A model generated the notes under the pieces. The model saw nothing but the letters and a program-made list of their open reading frames with translations, was not told where the DNA came from and ran no database searches. DNA of 64,000 nt, taken from the NCBI RefSeq assembly GCF_910594005.1, contig NC_057823.1:99062015-99126014 (forward strand), given 5' to 3'. This document shows, piece after piece, positions 45,005 through 56,439 of the stretch. The stretch is from Cervus elaphus. Taxonomy: Eukaryota > Chordata > Mammalia > Artiodactyla > Cervidae. The position numbers and the translations under genes are program-made. Position 1 is the stretch's first letter; each line of letters opens with the position of its first letter.

Positions 45005-45909
45005 ATTACATATTTATTAAAATCCTAGGTTTATAGATTCCTACAAGGCACAAGCTTTGTTAGCTTGGTTTGAATTATGGCATATGCTCCAGATGAGTAA
45101 ATTTGTACTTATTTTAAATGAGCATAGATTTCATTTTTTTTCTAACAGTTATTGATAATCTCCTTCTAGTTGGCAAATGTTAGTGATTTTTCATTGTAAC
45201 TTCTGTGTTTATTTATTTTATTTTCTACTCCTTAAATATTTCCTAGAACATATTTTGGTTATTTATGAACCTCAGACATCTGACTGCTACTGTTGTCTCA
45301 ATCTGCGGAAGAGGCAAGCAAAACTTTTTTCAGCTGTAAGTGTTAACCAAACTATCAGGGCGCATCTGACGTCTAAAATTTTCCAGTGACTATTATCAAT
45401 TTTACTAAATTTGAAACGGAAAGAACAACTTAATTTTTAGAGTGAAAATTGAAATTCAATACTGTCAAAGGAAAAAATAAAAATCTTGTTTTGATAAAAA
45501 TCTGGTACAGTGAGCACATTTGCTATGTAAGACACAGATGGAAAGAATATAAGAAATAACAGAATGTCATCTTGAGAAGTCCTTTTTTGACCAAGACCAC
45601 ATGGGAAAGCTCTTTAGAGCATAACTGTGAATTTTTTAATATCATTAATTCTTGGCAGGAAAGAAATTGAAATTTAATTATCCTCACATGCTTCTTTTCT
45701 TGTGTTGGATTTGTTTCATTTTATATGAAAGTGATTCTGATTCAAAAGAAACCTAGAGCTGAAATTCCTTTCTAGGGTATGCCAATCACATGGGTACTAG
45801 CTCTGGCCTCCAACTAAATCACAGATGAGAAATCACTGCAATATGAGTGTGCCTTGGATGTTTCCTTATTTTCTACATCAAAGCACTTTAACATCCTTAA
45901 GTTGTAAAG
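45005..45909. other. Non-coding, nothing recognised
   Basis: AT-rich. The open frame at 45177-45389 has no recognised domain. Confidence 0.4.
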
Positions 45910-46415
45910 TGTTGACTTATGAAGTAGTCTGTATAAAATGTCTATGCTCCTCTAAAAATTACCATATATTTAATGACTTAAAATTATCTTCTAGTTCTAG
46001 AGGTCAGAGGTCCAAAATGGATTTTACAGGGCTAACATAAGGGATCAGAAAAGTTTCGTTGCTTCTGGAGGCTCTAGAGGAGAATCTGCTTCTTGCCTTC
46101 TCCGGGTTCCTAGAGGCTGTCTGCACTCCTTGGCCCCTTTCTCCATCTCCAAAGCCAGCAGTGAAGCAGCTTCAGATCTCCTGGTCTCTCTCCCCTTCCT
46201 CTGAAGAGTCAGCACGTCTCCTGTAACCCTGACTCCTCTGTCTTCCTCTCCATGGGCCCCTGGGATTACAGTCAGGCTGCACAGATAATCCAGGATAATT
46301 TTCCCACCTCAAAACCCTCAGTTTAATCTTACCTGCAAAGTCCTTTTGCCACACAAGACAACGCAGTCACAGGTCCTGAAGATTACAACGTGGTCATCTT
46401 TTGAAGGTAGAAGTG
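45910..46415 (-). mobile_element. MLT1-like (ERVL-MaLR) LTR, antisense
   Basis: TCTAGTTCTAGAGGTCAGAG, GAGGCTCTAGAGGAGAATCT, GGCTGTCTGCACTCCTTGGC and CCTGCAAAGTCCTTTTGCCA reproduce the antisense order of MLT1 LTRs (CAGTTCTGGAGGCCAGAAG ... CTCTGAGGGAGAATC ... CAATCCTTGGC ... CTGCAAAGACCC). GC is higher than in the flanks. LTR only, no internal coding part. Confidence 0.8.
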
Positions 46416-46768
46416 TCCTTCTCTCTACCACAATGTATTGATAGTAAGGACAGAGTAAATGGATTTGCATTCAGGTATGACCTGGTGACACAATGTAGAA
46501 GTTAATTCAAACTTTTTTAGAATATACCAACCATCACAGTGGAGGGCTCTCCTTTTAAAGACACAGGGACAGAGTATAAACTGAAGTGCGTGGGCTTGGC
46601 TTACATTTGTACACACTTTCCCTAAATTCCCTAATAATAATTATTATTTTTGTTCATTTAGTTCATTCAGTTTACTTATCCAGTTGAGTTTAGTCTAGTT
46701 TACTTATCCAGTAAACTGTTTAGGTTACTTATACAGTATCTGACTCTCTCTCTGCGTGTGTGTCTGTG
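46416..46768. repeat. Non-coding DNA with a short direct-repeat cluster
   Basis: AGTTTACTTATCCAGT occurs exactly at 46669-46684 and 46697-46712, and a variant AGGTTACTTATACAGT at 46722-46737. Spacing is 25-28 bp. Likely a small decayed tandem duplication. Confidence 0.7.
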
Positions 46769-46990
46769 TATGGTAAGAACACTCAAGATAAGATCTACTT
46801 TAAAGCATATTTTTATGTATACAATACAGGCCTCTTAACCAGAGTCTCAGGCTGTACAGCAGATTTCTAGAAACCGTTCATCTTGCATAACTGAAATCTT
46901 ATCTGCCCTGAACATAACTCTCCGTTCCCCTGCACACCCAGCCCCTGGTTACCACCATTCTCCTCCTTGTCTACACACTTGATTTTTATA
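46769..46990. mobile_element. Old L1 3' UTR-like fragment
   Basis: GTTCATCTTGCATAACTGAA, TCCGTTCCCCTGCACACCCA and CCCCTGGTTACCACCATTCT resemble the L1M 3' UTR block (TTCATCTTGTATAACTGAAACTTTG ... CCCAGCCCCTGGCAACCACCATTCT). Orientation not fixed with confidence. Confidence 0.6.
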
Positions 46991-47275
46991 CGCACTCCAA
47001 AACTCAAGCGAAAAGATGGTTGGGTAAAATTTGTTTTTGTAATGAGTTTTAGAAATTTGACCTATGTTAAAAAGTTCTTTGAGATGTCTTTGACTAGCCA
47101 GATTGTACTTACTCAAATGCCATCACAATATAATCCTGTTAGGTGACCTTTATAGCTATGATAAGATTTAAATCATGACTTAAAACCATTGTTGTATAGT
47201 ACCATTCAATAACTAAATCATATTGCAAAAAACATCAATATGCTTATTACATTTTAATTGAGGCTATGAAAATTA

Positions 47276-47345
47276 TCAGTATTCATCTACCATCCATCTA
47301 TCATCCATCAATCATCTATCTATATCTATTTATCCATCTAGTTAT
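47276..47345 (+). repeat. Degenerate (ATCC/ATCT)n tract
   Basis: Runs of ATCCATCT / ATCTATCT tetramers with frequent substitutions: an old, decayed tetranucleotide microsatellite. Confidence 0.8.
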
Positions 47346-48139
47346 TTGCCTTCATACTGTGTCTTATTTTCCTCCTAATATTCTTGCTAAGACTGTTTCT
47401 GAGCAGTATAGAAATCACCTCTACTGCAGCAAACTTTTCTGACCCAGGGGCTCAGAAGAAAGTCCTAGAATTAAAGCAAATCCTTTTCCTGACTTGGGAT
47501 ACTGAGCAGGTTAAACTATACTTTTCACGCAGGCCTATAATTCAAGTTCCTAAAGGACCGTGGCTGCCGCATTGTCAATACATGTTGTCTTTGAACAAAA
47601 TTGGCTTTGAAAGCTCTGGAACCATTTCAAAGCCCCTATCTCCACTTTCCTGATCACTTGACTGTATGGCAATTATAAATGATGAAAATTAATTAATTAA
47701 TTAATAAGCACCTTTTCCTTTTAGGAAGGGATCTTCATTCTATTATAATCTCCAGGTGTTGGGGAGGACCATAATAAGAGGATCTCTGAAAATCAGGCCC
47801 TTCACAGCTCTGGAAGACCAGGTATGGAAAACTAAGATTGTGTGGAAGCTGACACACTCTCTACAGTCTTACCATAAGGAGGTTCACTTTATATTTAATT
47901 TTTAACATTCTACAATTTTGGGGAAGTTACCAAAACAGGAAAGATGATATTTTTCATATATATGCATATTTTAATTTACAACATTATACTGTTGGTTTAT
48001 CATTTTTACTTAGCTTTTGATACTTGAAAATGTGTTTCAAATTTTGAAAAATTTGTCAAAACACTGTCCTTTCAAATGACATAATATTCCATTAAACTGA
48101 AGACAGAAAAAAAGATTAAGTTCTGTATTACAGATGAGT
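47346..48139. other. Non-coding, nothing recognised
   Basis: AT-rich with a short ATTA tetramer run at 47685-47705. The open frame at 47384-47653 shows no family resemblance. Confidence 0.4.
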
Positions 48140-48226
48140 AATGGAGAATCCCATGGACAGAGGAGCCTAGCTCTATGGCCCAAGATGAAGCAAAGAGTCA
48201 GACACGACTGAAGTGACAGAGCAGCC
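48140..48226 (+). mobile_element. Bov-A SINE fragment, 5'-truncated
   Basis: TGGAGAATCCCATGGACAGA, GGAGCCTAG, then GTCAGACACGACTGAAGTGA: only the last part of a Bov-A unit, with an internal substitution block. Confidence 0.85.
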
Positions 48227-48939
48227 ATAGATAGCACTGAGAGGTTAATTGTTTGATTCAAGTTCACACAGCTAATCAATATTCACTCAGAAAATAAAGC
48301 CAGTATTCCAGTTCTCCAGTGTTGAGCCTTCTGTAATCCCATAATAAGCTTTTACATATTTTTGCTCTTTTGGGAAAATGAGAAATTACTGCCTTATAGC
48401 TTTCTAGATGACTTTTGAGCCCCTATTAACTTTTATTATTTTCTAAGCATACATCTGTCTACTTTTTGTACACTTGAACATTTTGTGTACTAAGCATAAA
48501 AAAATATTTTTATAGGTTGGATTATAGAGGAAATTGTTGAAAATGTTTATGCTGTATCATGGGACTTCAATATTGTGGTTGGAAATTTAATCTGAGAATT
48601 CCAAGCTTATAGAATAAACATATATGCAAATAAGTAGATAAGAATAGATTTTTTAAATGTTTCATCTGACTCATAGGAGCTAAGTGAACCATGAAATGTG
48701 AAAACCTGAAGCAAATGAAAGTGGGGAGGAAATTTAAACATGCCCAGGGCCACAAATAAGGTTTTATGTTTTTCATTTGTTGTGTTTATTTGTTTATTTT
48801 TCACTCTGGCTGTCTAGATTGTATCTTCAGTAATGGATAATGTGACAAATAACCCTCACTGTTCTCAACAGTATGAATTTGAATAAATTAGATATGCAGA
48901 TACTTACGGAAATTTCACATGGTCTGGTACTGCCCAGCT
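48227..48939. other. Non-coding, nothing recognised
   Basis: AT-rich. Two minus-strand open frames around 48567-48804 are not protein-like. Confidence 0.4.
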
Positions 48940-49145
48940 TCTCTAACCATTTTCTCTGCTTTTTTCTTTTTTTTTCTCTGCTATTTTCATCTGGCGATGT
49001 TCAAATCCCTCTTGACCATTAGATGTTAAAATTTTGAAGTTACGTACTGTGTCCTCATCTATCATTTCATTTGCAGGTTCTAACACAGGATTTGGCTCAA
49101 AATAAACAGTCAGCAAATCATTGAAAGAACAAATGACTTGGGAAA
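48940..49145 (+). mobile_element. L2/MIR-type 3' end fragment
   Basis: GCAGGTTCTAACACAGGATT followed by GGCTCAAAATAAACAGTCAG and CATTGAAAGAACAAATGA resembles the shared end (CCTAGCACAGTGCCTGGCAC ... TGCTCAATAAATGTTTGTTGAATGAATGAA). Confidence 0.45.
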
Positions 49146-50378
49146 AAATTATACAAAGACTTGAATGTTAATGTCTTTTAGAAAAATTATTCAACTTCAG
49201 ATCTTTTCCTAAGAATCTTCCCCATCTATTCTGCTGTTCCTTTTCTCACCTTAATGGAATAGAAGTTAAAGGAGGAGAGGATATATATTTTGGCTTTTAA
49301 ATTAAAGGGAAAAAATATAAAGCTATCTTTATGAAATATTGTATTTTGAAAGGTAGCTTAAAAAATGAATAGGATTTTGGAAATAAAGACTAGAGAGCTT
49401 AGATTGAAAGGAAAAACCCAAACAAAACTTAATGGCATAAGATAATGTATGAAGCAATAGCAGTGGATAGATTTAATTGGAGCCTAGAGTAGGTACATGG
49501 GAAGACCTGTGCAAATTAGGGCACCAGTCTTGAATGCCAGGCAGATGAATTTACCTTAATTTATTAGAGACAAATCAAGTAAACTGTTAAGGTTTCCTTT
49601 GTATATATACTAGTTTCTTTTTATTTGACTTAATGGGATGTTCAGCTTGTATGTAAATATAATTCTGAATACAGGTGATCATTTTCTCAATTACTGTTGA
49701 ACTAGCAGCACATGAGCTTAAGATTCCAGTTTGGGCAGACCATCCTGCCTTTAGAATCTCCTTTAAAAAACAAAAACAAAAAACGATACTTGAATGTATT
49801 TTGAATGAATGTATTTTTTAAAGGAGAAATCATTATATGTACTCCTATTGGTTTCTGATTCAATATTTGCATACTGTCTCTCTGGGTGAATGAATGTACC
49901 TTTGTTTAACTGCCTGACTCTTTAAAAGTTAGATTTGTTTTTATATTTCAAGCCTTCACATTTAATGAAATATAGATAATACTAAATTAAATGGTTTTCT
50001 TTTTACCTGTTGGTAAATTTCACCTCAAAATATTAGTTTCATTTTGATTCCATTATACAGATTTGAGGACTCAGTATACTGAAACATGGAATGGTTCAAG
50101 TATTAATAGTTCTATAGACTTTTAGAATACTTTTTGCTATGTTATTTTTAATTCTGTAGGCTCAGGGAAAACAAGATCCGCACTTTAGACTTTGGAATAG
50201 TCCCTTTGGTCATATTTTTCAACATAATCTCTCTTAACCTCTCCTCAAGACCATTATAGGAGGAATAAAATTATTGGGTCAATTCCAAGCCACCCTAAAA
50301 TGGCATTGAATTGAGTTCTATTTCTCAAACAAAGGTGAGCTAGAACAAGGTCATTCTTGAAACATCTGAATGGGTACC
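49146..50378. other. Non-coding, AT-rich, nothing recognised
   Basis: Includes an A-rich AAAAACAAAAACAAAAAAC tract at 49766-49784 without a recognisable retroelement body. Confidence 0.4.
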
Positions 50379-50803
50379 ATTCAGTTCAGTTCAGTTCAGT
50401 CGTTCAGTCGTGTCTGACTCTTTGCAACCCCATGAATCGCAGCATGCCAGGCCTCACTGTCCATCACCAACTCCAAGAGTCTACCCAAACCCATGTCCAT
50501 CAAGTCCATGATACCATCCAGCCATCTCATCCTCTGTCGTCCCCTTCTCCTCCTGCCTCCAATCCCTCCCAGCATCAGGGTCTTTTCCAATGAGTCAACT
50601 CTTCGCGTCAGGTGGCCAAAGTATTGGAGTTTCAGCTTCAACATCAGTCCTTCCAATGAACACCCAGGACTGGTCTCCTTTAGGATGGACTGGTTGGATC
50701 TCCTTGCAGTCCAAGGGACCCTCAAGAGTCTTCTCCAACACCACAGTTCAAAAGCATCAATTCTTCTGGGCTCAGCTTTCTTCATCGTCCAACTCTCACG
50801 CCA
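50379..50803 (-). mobile_element. BovB LINE 3' end, minus orientation, low divergence
   Basis: Starts with the complement of the pentamer tail (50381-50400) and runs to TCGTCCAACTCTCACG. The C-terminal coding frame is open across 129 codons on the minus strand, the longest BovB frame in the window. Only the region downstream of the RT catalytic core is present. Confidence 0.97.
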
Positions 50804-50848
50804 TTACTCAGCATTATTTTACAGGCCATCTTTTTAAAACACTGATTG

Positions 50849-52405
50849 TTGTTCAGTCACTGAATCATGTCCGACACTTTGCAACCCCATGAGCTGCAGC
50901 ACACCAGGCCTCCCTTGTCCATCACTATTTCCCTGAGTTTGCTCAAATTCATGTTCATTTAGTCAGTGATGCCATCCAACCATCTCATCCTCTGTCGTCT
51001 CCTTCTCCCTTCCTTAATCTTTCCAAGCATCAGAGTCTTTTCCAATGAGTCAGTTCTTTGCATCAGGTGGCCAAAGTACTGGGGCTTCAGCTTCAGCATC
51101 AGTCCTTCCAATGAATATTCAGGGTTGATTTCCCTAAGGATTGACTGGTTAGATCTCCTTGCTGTCTGAGGGACTCTCAAGAGTCTTCTCCAGCACCAAC
51201 CTTCAAAAGTGTCAATTTTTCAGCCCTCAGCCTTCTTTAAGGTCCAACTCTCACATCCACACATGATCACTGGAAAAGTCATAGCCTTAACTAGATGGAC
51301 CTTTGTTGGCAAAGTGATGTTTCTGCTTTTTAATACACTGTCTAGGTTTGTCATAGTTATTCTTCCAAGGAGCAAGCACCTTTTAATTCCATGGCTGCAG
51401 TCACCATCCACAGTGATTTTGGAGCCAAAGAAAATGAAATCTGACACTCTTTCCACATTTTCCCCATCTATTTGGCATGAAGTGATAGGACTGAATGCCA
51501 TGATGTTAGATGTTTGAATGTTGAGTTTTAAGCCAGCTTTTTCACTCTCCTCTTTCACTTTCATCAAGAGGTTCTATAGTTTCTCTTCACTTTCTTCCAT
51601 CAGAGTAATATAATCTGCATAACTGAGGTTGTTGATATTTCTCCTGGCAATCGTGATTCTAGCTTGTGACTCATCCAACCTGGCATTTCACATGATGCAC
51701 TTTGCATATGAGATAAATAAGCACGGTGATAAGATACAGCCTTGATGTACTCCTTTCCCAATTTGGAAGCAGGCCATTGTTCTATGTCCAGTTAAAGCTG
51801 TAGCTTCTTGACCTGCATACAGGTTTCTCAGAAGGCAGGTAAGGTGGGCTGGTATTCCCATCTCTTTAAGAATTTTCCACAGTTTGTTGTAATCCACACA
51901 GTCAAAGATTTTAGCATAGTTAATGAAGCAGAAGTAGATGTTTTTCTGGAATTCTCTTGTTTTTTCTATGATCCATCGGATGTTGGCAATTTGATTTCAG
52001 ATTCTTCTGCTTTTTTCTAAATCCAGCTCGAACATCTGGAACTTCTTGGTTCACATACCTTTGAAGCCTGACTTGAAGGATTTTGAGCATAATCTTGCTT
52101 GCATGTGAAAGTGCAATTGTTTGAACATTATTTGGCATTGCCTTTCTTTGGGATTGGAATGAAAACTGACATTTCCCAGTCCTGTGACCACTGCTGAGTT
52201 TCCCAAATTGTGGCATATTGAGTGCAGCACCTTCACAGCATCATCTTTTAGGATTTGAAATAGCTCAGCTGGTATTCCATCACCTCCACTAGCTTTGTTC
52301 ATGGTTATGGCCCACTAAGTCCCACTAAGGCCCACTGGACTTCACAGGCCAGAATGTTCAGCTCTAAGTGAGTGACCACATCATCATGGTTAAGTGGGAC
52401 TGATA
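50849..52405 (-). mobile_element. BovB LINE, ~1.55 kb, older copy, minus orientation
   Basis: From GTTCAGTCACTGAATCATGT through the RT domain to GTGAGTGACCACATCATCAT. On the minus strand the catalytic box reads Y-A-D-Y (near 51611-51622), so the second catalytic Asp is lost. Stops and indels break the frame repeatedly. A short duplication (CCCACTAAG) lies at 52311-52329. It lies 45 bp from a younger copy in the same orientation. Confidence 0.95.
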
Positions 52406-53558
52406 GGGAGTTAAAATTTAAAAGGTAGTTTTCCAGTTTCATGGTCATATTGCTCTCAACTCTTGAGTCTTGGTACCAGAAATCAAAGTTCTTAGAGAAT
52501 GAAGTATATGCAAACAATCTAACATAATGACTCAATTATAGAAAGACTATTTAAAATTTACCCTGTTGGAATTTTAAGCATCCCACTTTTTCCCCTCCTT
52601 TGTCCTGGGCTGAATATTGTCCGCACTTGACTGCTTGAAGCAGACCCAAGAGGTCAGCTGCAAATCCAGAAACTGTGAGCCATCATCCCCACACTTCAGC
52701 CATCAGCCCCTGCTCTCCTCTGACACTTGAGGTTTCATTTATCCTGAAGCCAGCATTCACGAAAGCCAGAGCCATCAAAAAGTGACTTTCCCCTTTAGAC
52801 ATGACAGGCAGAACAGCTTCCACTTACAGTGAGTGCACTCTGGCTCCTGAGAGCAGAGCACGCAGAATTCAAGTGACGGGAAACCCTTTGTGCACTTTGC
52901 TGCTGACTTAGACGTCTGTTCATCCTGCATCTTCATAGCTGTTGCTTTTTTTTTCAAATAAATAGGCAAAAGAAAAATGGTGTGAACTAGATCCCGAAAG
53001 TTAAAATATTTTTCCTCGTTGTATTCTCTGTTTTCTTTTTTCCTGTCTATCAAGTTTAAAACAAATTTACAATGAAATAAAGTGGACCTCTGACAAGACT
53101 CTGAAGTTTGAACTTTTTATTATTCTATTTTCTTCTCCATTAGGGCTGGCTCCTATGTAACTATGTCTGCAAGGAAGAAGATACTGCTCAAGCAGGCACA
53201 GCTATTCATTTGGGGTTATAATATATCCCTTTTATGGGTTCTTTTTGCATTTCTTTCCTGGAGATAATAGCAATATAACTTTGAAATATTCTTTAGCAGA
53301 AGCTCCTATTTATTATATATGGTGGGAAGAAGTGTTCTGTTGGTACTGGTCACTCTATTTACTGTATTGGTGGTTATATTCATTCAGCAACTGTTTATTG
53401 GAAGGTTGGCTTAGTTGGATGATATTTCCCCTTAACGATCTCAATGAGAATAATGGAAAGCATTAACTATGGAAGGAAAGGTGGTCTGGGATTACCCAGA
53501 GGAGTGTGAAATTTTATTGCATTTCTGTCTGATATTTCTTTAGGTGCCACAGCACAAG
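52406..53558. other. Non-repeat DNA with a Cys-rich minus-strand frame
   Basis: 52560-52880 is GC-richer than its surroundings and matches no repeat I know. On the minus strand a frame at 52775-53053 (92 codons) ends with a Cys-rich segment of pattern C-x2-C-x5-C-x2-C-x5-C-x2-C (CVLCSQEPECTHCKWKLF then CLSC). No splice or poly(A) context was established; it may be chance or the fossil of an exon. Confidence 0.35.
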
Positions 53559-53705
53559 AGGAAGTGTAACAGACTGGAATGTGCTGTAGGCCTGAGAATC
53601 AGGGGACAATTTTGACTTTCAATTCTCCATTACCCCACCCAAGAGTAAGACATTTCATTTCTTCCCACTTCAAACTCTTTGTCTTTACCATAAATGAAGG
53701 GTTTG
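53559..53705 (+). mobile_element. MIR-like fragment
   Basis: GGCCTGAGAATCAGGGGACA, GAGTAAGACATTTCATTTCT and TCTTTACCATAAATGAAGGG sit in MIR order (TCTGGAGTCAGACAG ... GGCAAGTCACTTAAC ... CATCTGTAAAATGGGG). Confidence 0.45.
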
Positions 53706-54321
53706 TGTATCTCCAAAGCCTTTCTCAGAAAGAAACTTTTGCCTTCAGTGTCAAATATTTAGGCTGTGACAGATCCCTGCTCAGGAATATAAATGGATAT
53801 ATGGGAATATATTGCTCAGGACTAGAAATGTATGGTATGCATTAAATAACTGGAGCTATGAGTTTCCTCTATTTCCTGTATTTCCTTTACCTCTGAAATA
53901 CAGAATCCTCTCTGGAAAAATAAATAAGATGCACCTGACCAAAATAACCAGAATCATAGCTCCTGCCATCAGTACTATTTTTACATGAGATAGTTGAATT
54001 GAGTTGCCACCACCCAAAGGAGTCAGTCACCTGCCATATAAAGTTCAGTTGTGAGAGTGATATGTTGTGTCCCCAGTGAAAACTAAGGGGGTGCTTGAAA
54101 CGTAGACATTTGAAAAACAAACTGCACTTAGGGAGGAGAGATGGCTTTAAGCATCAACTTGGCTGGGCCACAAAGTGCCCAAATGTTTGAACAGACATTA
54201 TTCTAGAGCTTCTGTGAAGGTTCTTTTGGATAAGGTTAGCATTTAGAAGACTGAGTCATGTAGATCACCCTCCTCAATGTGTGTGGGCCACATCCGATCG
54301 ATTACTTGGAGGGAACAAAAG

Positions 54322-54552
54322 GGCCTTCCTTGAAGGCTCAGATGATAAAAGTCTTCCCTGGCGGCTCAGATGGTAAAGAATCTGCCTGCAATGCTGGAGA
54401 CCTGGGTTCAATCCCTGGGATCAGGAAGATCCCCTGGAGAAGGAAATGGCAACCCACTCTGGTATTCTTGCCTGGAAAATTCCAGGTATGGAGGAGCCTG
54501 GTGTGCTGCAGTCTGCGAGGTCACAAAGAGTCGTACATGACTGAGTAACTAG
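54322..54552 (+). mobile_element. Bov-tA SINE with duplicated head
   Basis: A 30-bp head fragment (GGGCCTTCCTTGAAGGCTCA, ending ATAAAA) is followed at 54352 by a full Bov-tA (TCTTCCCTGGCGGCTCAGAT to GTCGTACATGACTGAGTAAC). The repeated head resembles the arrangement at 44867-44997. Confidence 0.93.
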
Positions 54553-54835
54553 CTTAACTTCCCTGAATAGGAGAGACATCTTCCTTTCTGACCGCCTTCA
54601 CACTGGGACACCAGGTTTGTCCTGCTCTCAGACTCAGCCTGAAATACTGTCTCTTTCAAGATCTCGAGCCAGCTCTTCAGTCTGGAACTACATCAACCCT
54701 CAAAGGTCTCATGTCTTTGGACTCAAGACTAGAAATAACAGCCCTGGCTCCACTGACTGCATCTCGCTGACTCACCCTGCAGCTGTTGGGCCCTGACAGT
54801 CCCCATAAACATGTGAGGCATCCCTATAGCGAAAC

Positions 54836-55095
54836 TCTTTTTTTTTTTCTTCCCCTATTTTAAACATTTATTTATTTTTAATTGGAGGATAGTTGCTTTA
54901 GAGTAATGCATTGGCTTCTATCAAATATCAACATGAATCAGTCATAGGTTGACCCGTGTCCCCTCCCACCTGAACGTCCCTCCCACCTCCCTTCTAATCC
55001 CAGCCCTCTAGGTTGTTGTCGAGCCCTGGTTTGAGTTCCCCGAGTCATACGGCAGATTCCCATTGGATATTTATTACATATCATCTTACATATTC
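54836..55095 (-). mobile_element. L1 3' UTR fragment, minus orientation
   Basis: Poly(T) start, TTTTTAATTGGAGGATAGTT, CTCCCACCTGAACGTCCCTC, TAATCCCAGCCCTCTAGGTT and GAGTCATACGGCAGATTCCC follow the antisense bovine L1 3' region (TTTAATTGGAGGATAATTGC ... CCCACCCCTCTAGGT ... CAGCAGCTTCCCAC). Confidence 0.8.
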
Positions 55096-55190
55096 CATAT
55101 TTTAGAATATGCAAATTATTCATATTACATATAATCATGCATATTATATGCATAATATATTATGCATATTATATACGTGATCACAAGTGT
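55096..55190. repeat. AT-rich stretch with palindromic TATGCATA motifs
   Basis: Includes a perfect 24-bp palindrome at 55146-55169 (TATGCATAATATATTATGCATA with one more pair) within several CATATTA/TATGCA copies. Confidence 0.8.
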
Positions 55191-55265
55191 ATTTGTTCAT
55201 ATAGAGTGTATCTATCTATCTACCTATATCTCCTATTGGTTCTCTGGAGAATTCCAATATAATGG

Positions 55266-56439
55266 TAGAGGATAATGTAGGCCGAGAAAAAAGAGAAGAC
55301 ATTCATATATTTTTAAACTCCTCTAGGGTTCACACATTGATACGAAGCACAAAAAGAGCAGAGAGCTGGTACAATTGACTTGATTCTTTATGAGAAATTT
55401 TAAGTTTGCCTTACTTCATAACTCAGGAAATGACACCTAAGAGAGGGAGTAAATTAGTCCCTCCCACAGGCAATGCTGAGGCATCATGGGTCACTTTTCA
55501 ACTTAGCTCTGGTATTCTGACAGAAGGACAATACAGAATGATCACATCATTGTCCTTCATTCTGTGCCTCCAGGTCAAAGGCCAATTTGGCATGGCTATT
55601 AGGCTTGTCTTTAGAGTTTAAAATGTGTTACGTAGCATTACTGGGAAACACAACTGTACCTGTGAATGAATGTGAGTCAGAGGATATGTGTGGGAATATG
55701 TTTATCACTTCACTTTTAGAAATCCTGGAAAGCATTCTAAACATATTAACTGCTCGCTGCCTTTTTCTGAAAGATATGGATAAACCAAGGTAAAAGGATT
55801 AAGGGATAAAGAAGGAGTAGTTGAGGGAAAATAGATATTTTTTCCTACATCTTGCTACAAAAAATGGTGGTGTACATTTTCAGTTGTTGAATAAGAAATA
55901 ACATCATACTATTCTCCATTGCTCCAAGGCAGATTGCTGATAGGATTACAGGGTGAAAGGAAATATTGTGTTATATACTCATTTCCTACTCATTGATAGC
56001 AAAGTTGTTCAAAACTGCTATTAATGAAACCCCAAAAGTTTCTGAAGAAGAAAAAGCCATATTTTCTCATGTTACATGGGTGACTTGAGAGTATTAGCCT
56101 AATCAGTACATCAAACCAATTAGAGGCTGTCTGCTTCATGTGAAGAATGAAATGCTGAATATCTGTAATGTTTTGCTGGCCTAACACTGACACAGAACAG
56201 TAGGAAATAAGCTCTTGACTTAAAATATTGTCCAGAAATAATTAGTTTGGAATACTGAACTTTTGGAAAGGGCTCCGGAACCAGTGATAGATGGAGATAA
56301 GAATCAACCCTTGAGAAACAAAAGGAGACGTGTATCTGTGCATCTATTCTAATTTTAGAACCGTTATGCACCAAGAACTAAGATCAGGGATGGCAGGAGC
56401 TACACGGGCAGCAGAATGAGAAAGTTCAGTGAAAAGCCA
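55266..56439. other. Non-coding, nothing recognised
   Basis: AT-rich. Open frames at 55406-55621, 55587-55793 and 56120-56374 are short and without known motifs. Confidence 0.4.

Larger units (their letters stand above)
54140..55265 (+). mobile_element. Ancient LTR-like repeat, copy 2, interrupted by Bov-tA and L1
   Basis: GACATTATTCTAGAGCTTCT, TTTGGATAAGGTTAGCATTT, GGCCACATCCGATCGATTAC, GAACTACATCAACCCTCAAA, CCCATAAACATGTGAGGCAT and, after the L1, TCTCCTATTGGTTCTCTGGA match the same consensus order as 41935-42885. The terminal block is displaced about 350 bp by the L1 insertion. Confidence 0.65.

Noticed and set aside
46669..46737. CRISPR-like spaced repeats
   Set aside because: Only three short, uneven, imperfect copies in mammalian DNA; a decayed tandem duplication is the simple reading.
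50396..50785. 129-codon frame with RT-like neighbours
   Set aside because: Genuine BovB C-terminal coding remnant, but without endonuclease or RT core; not a host gene.
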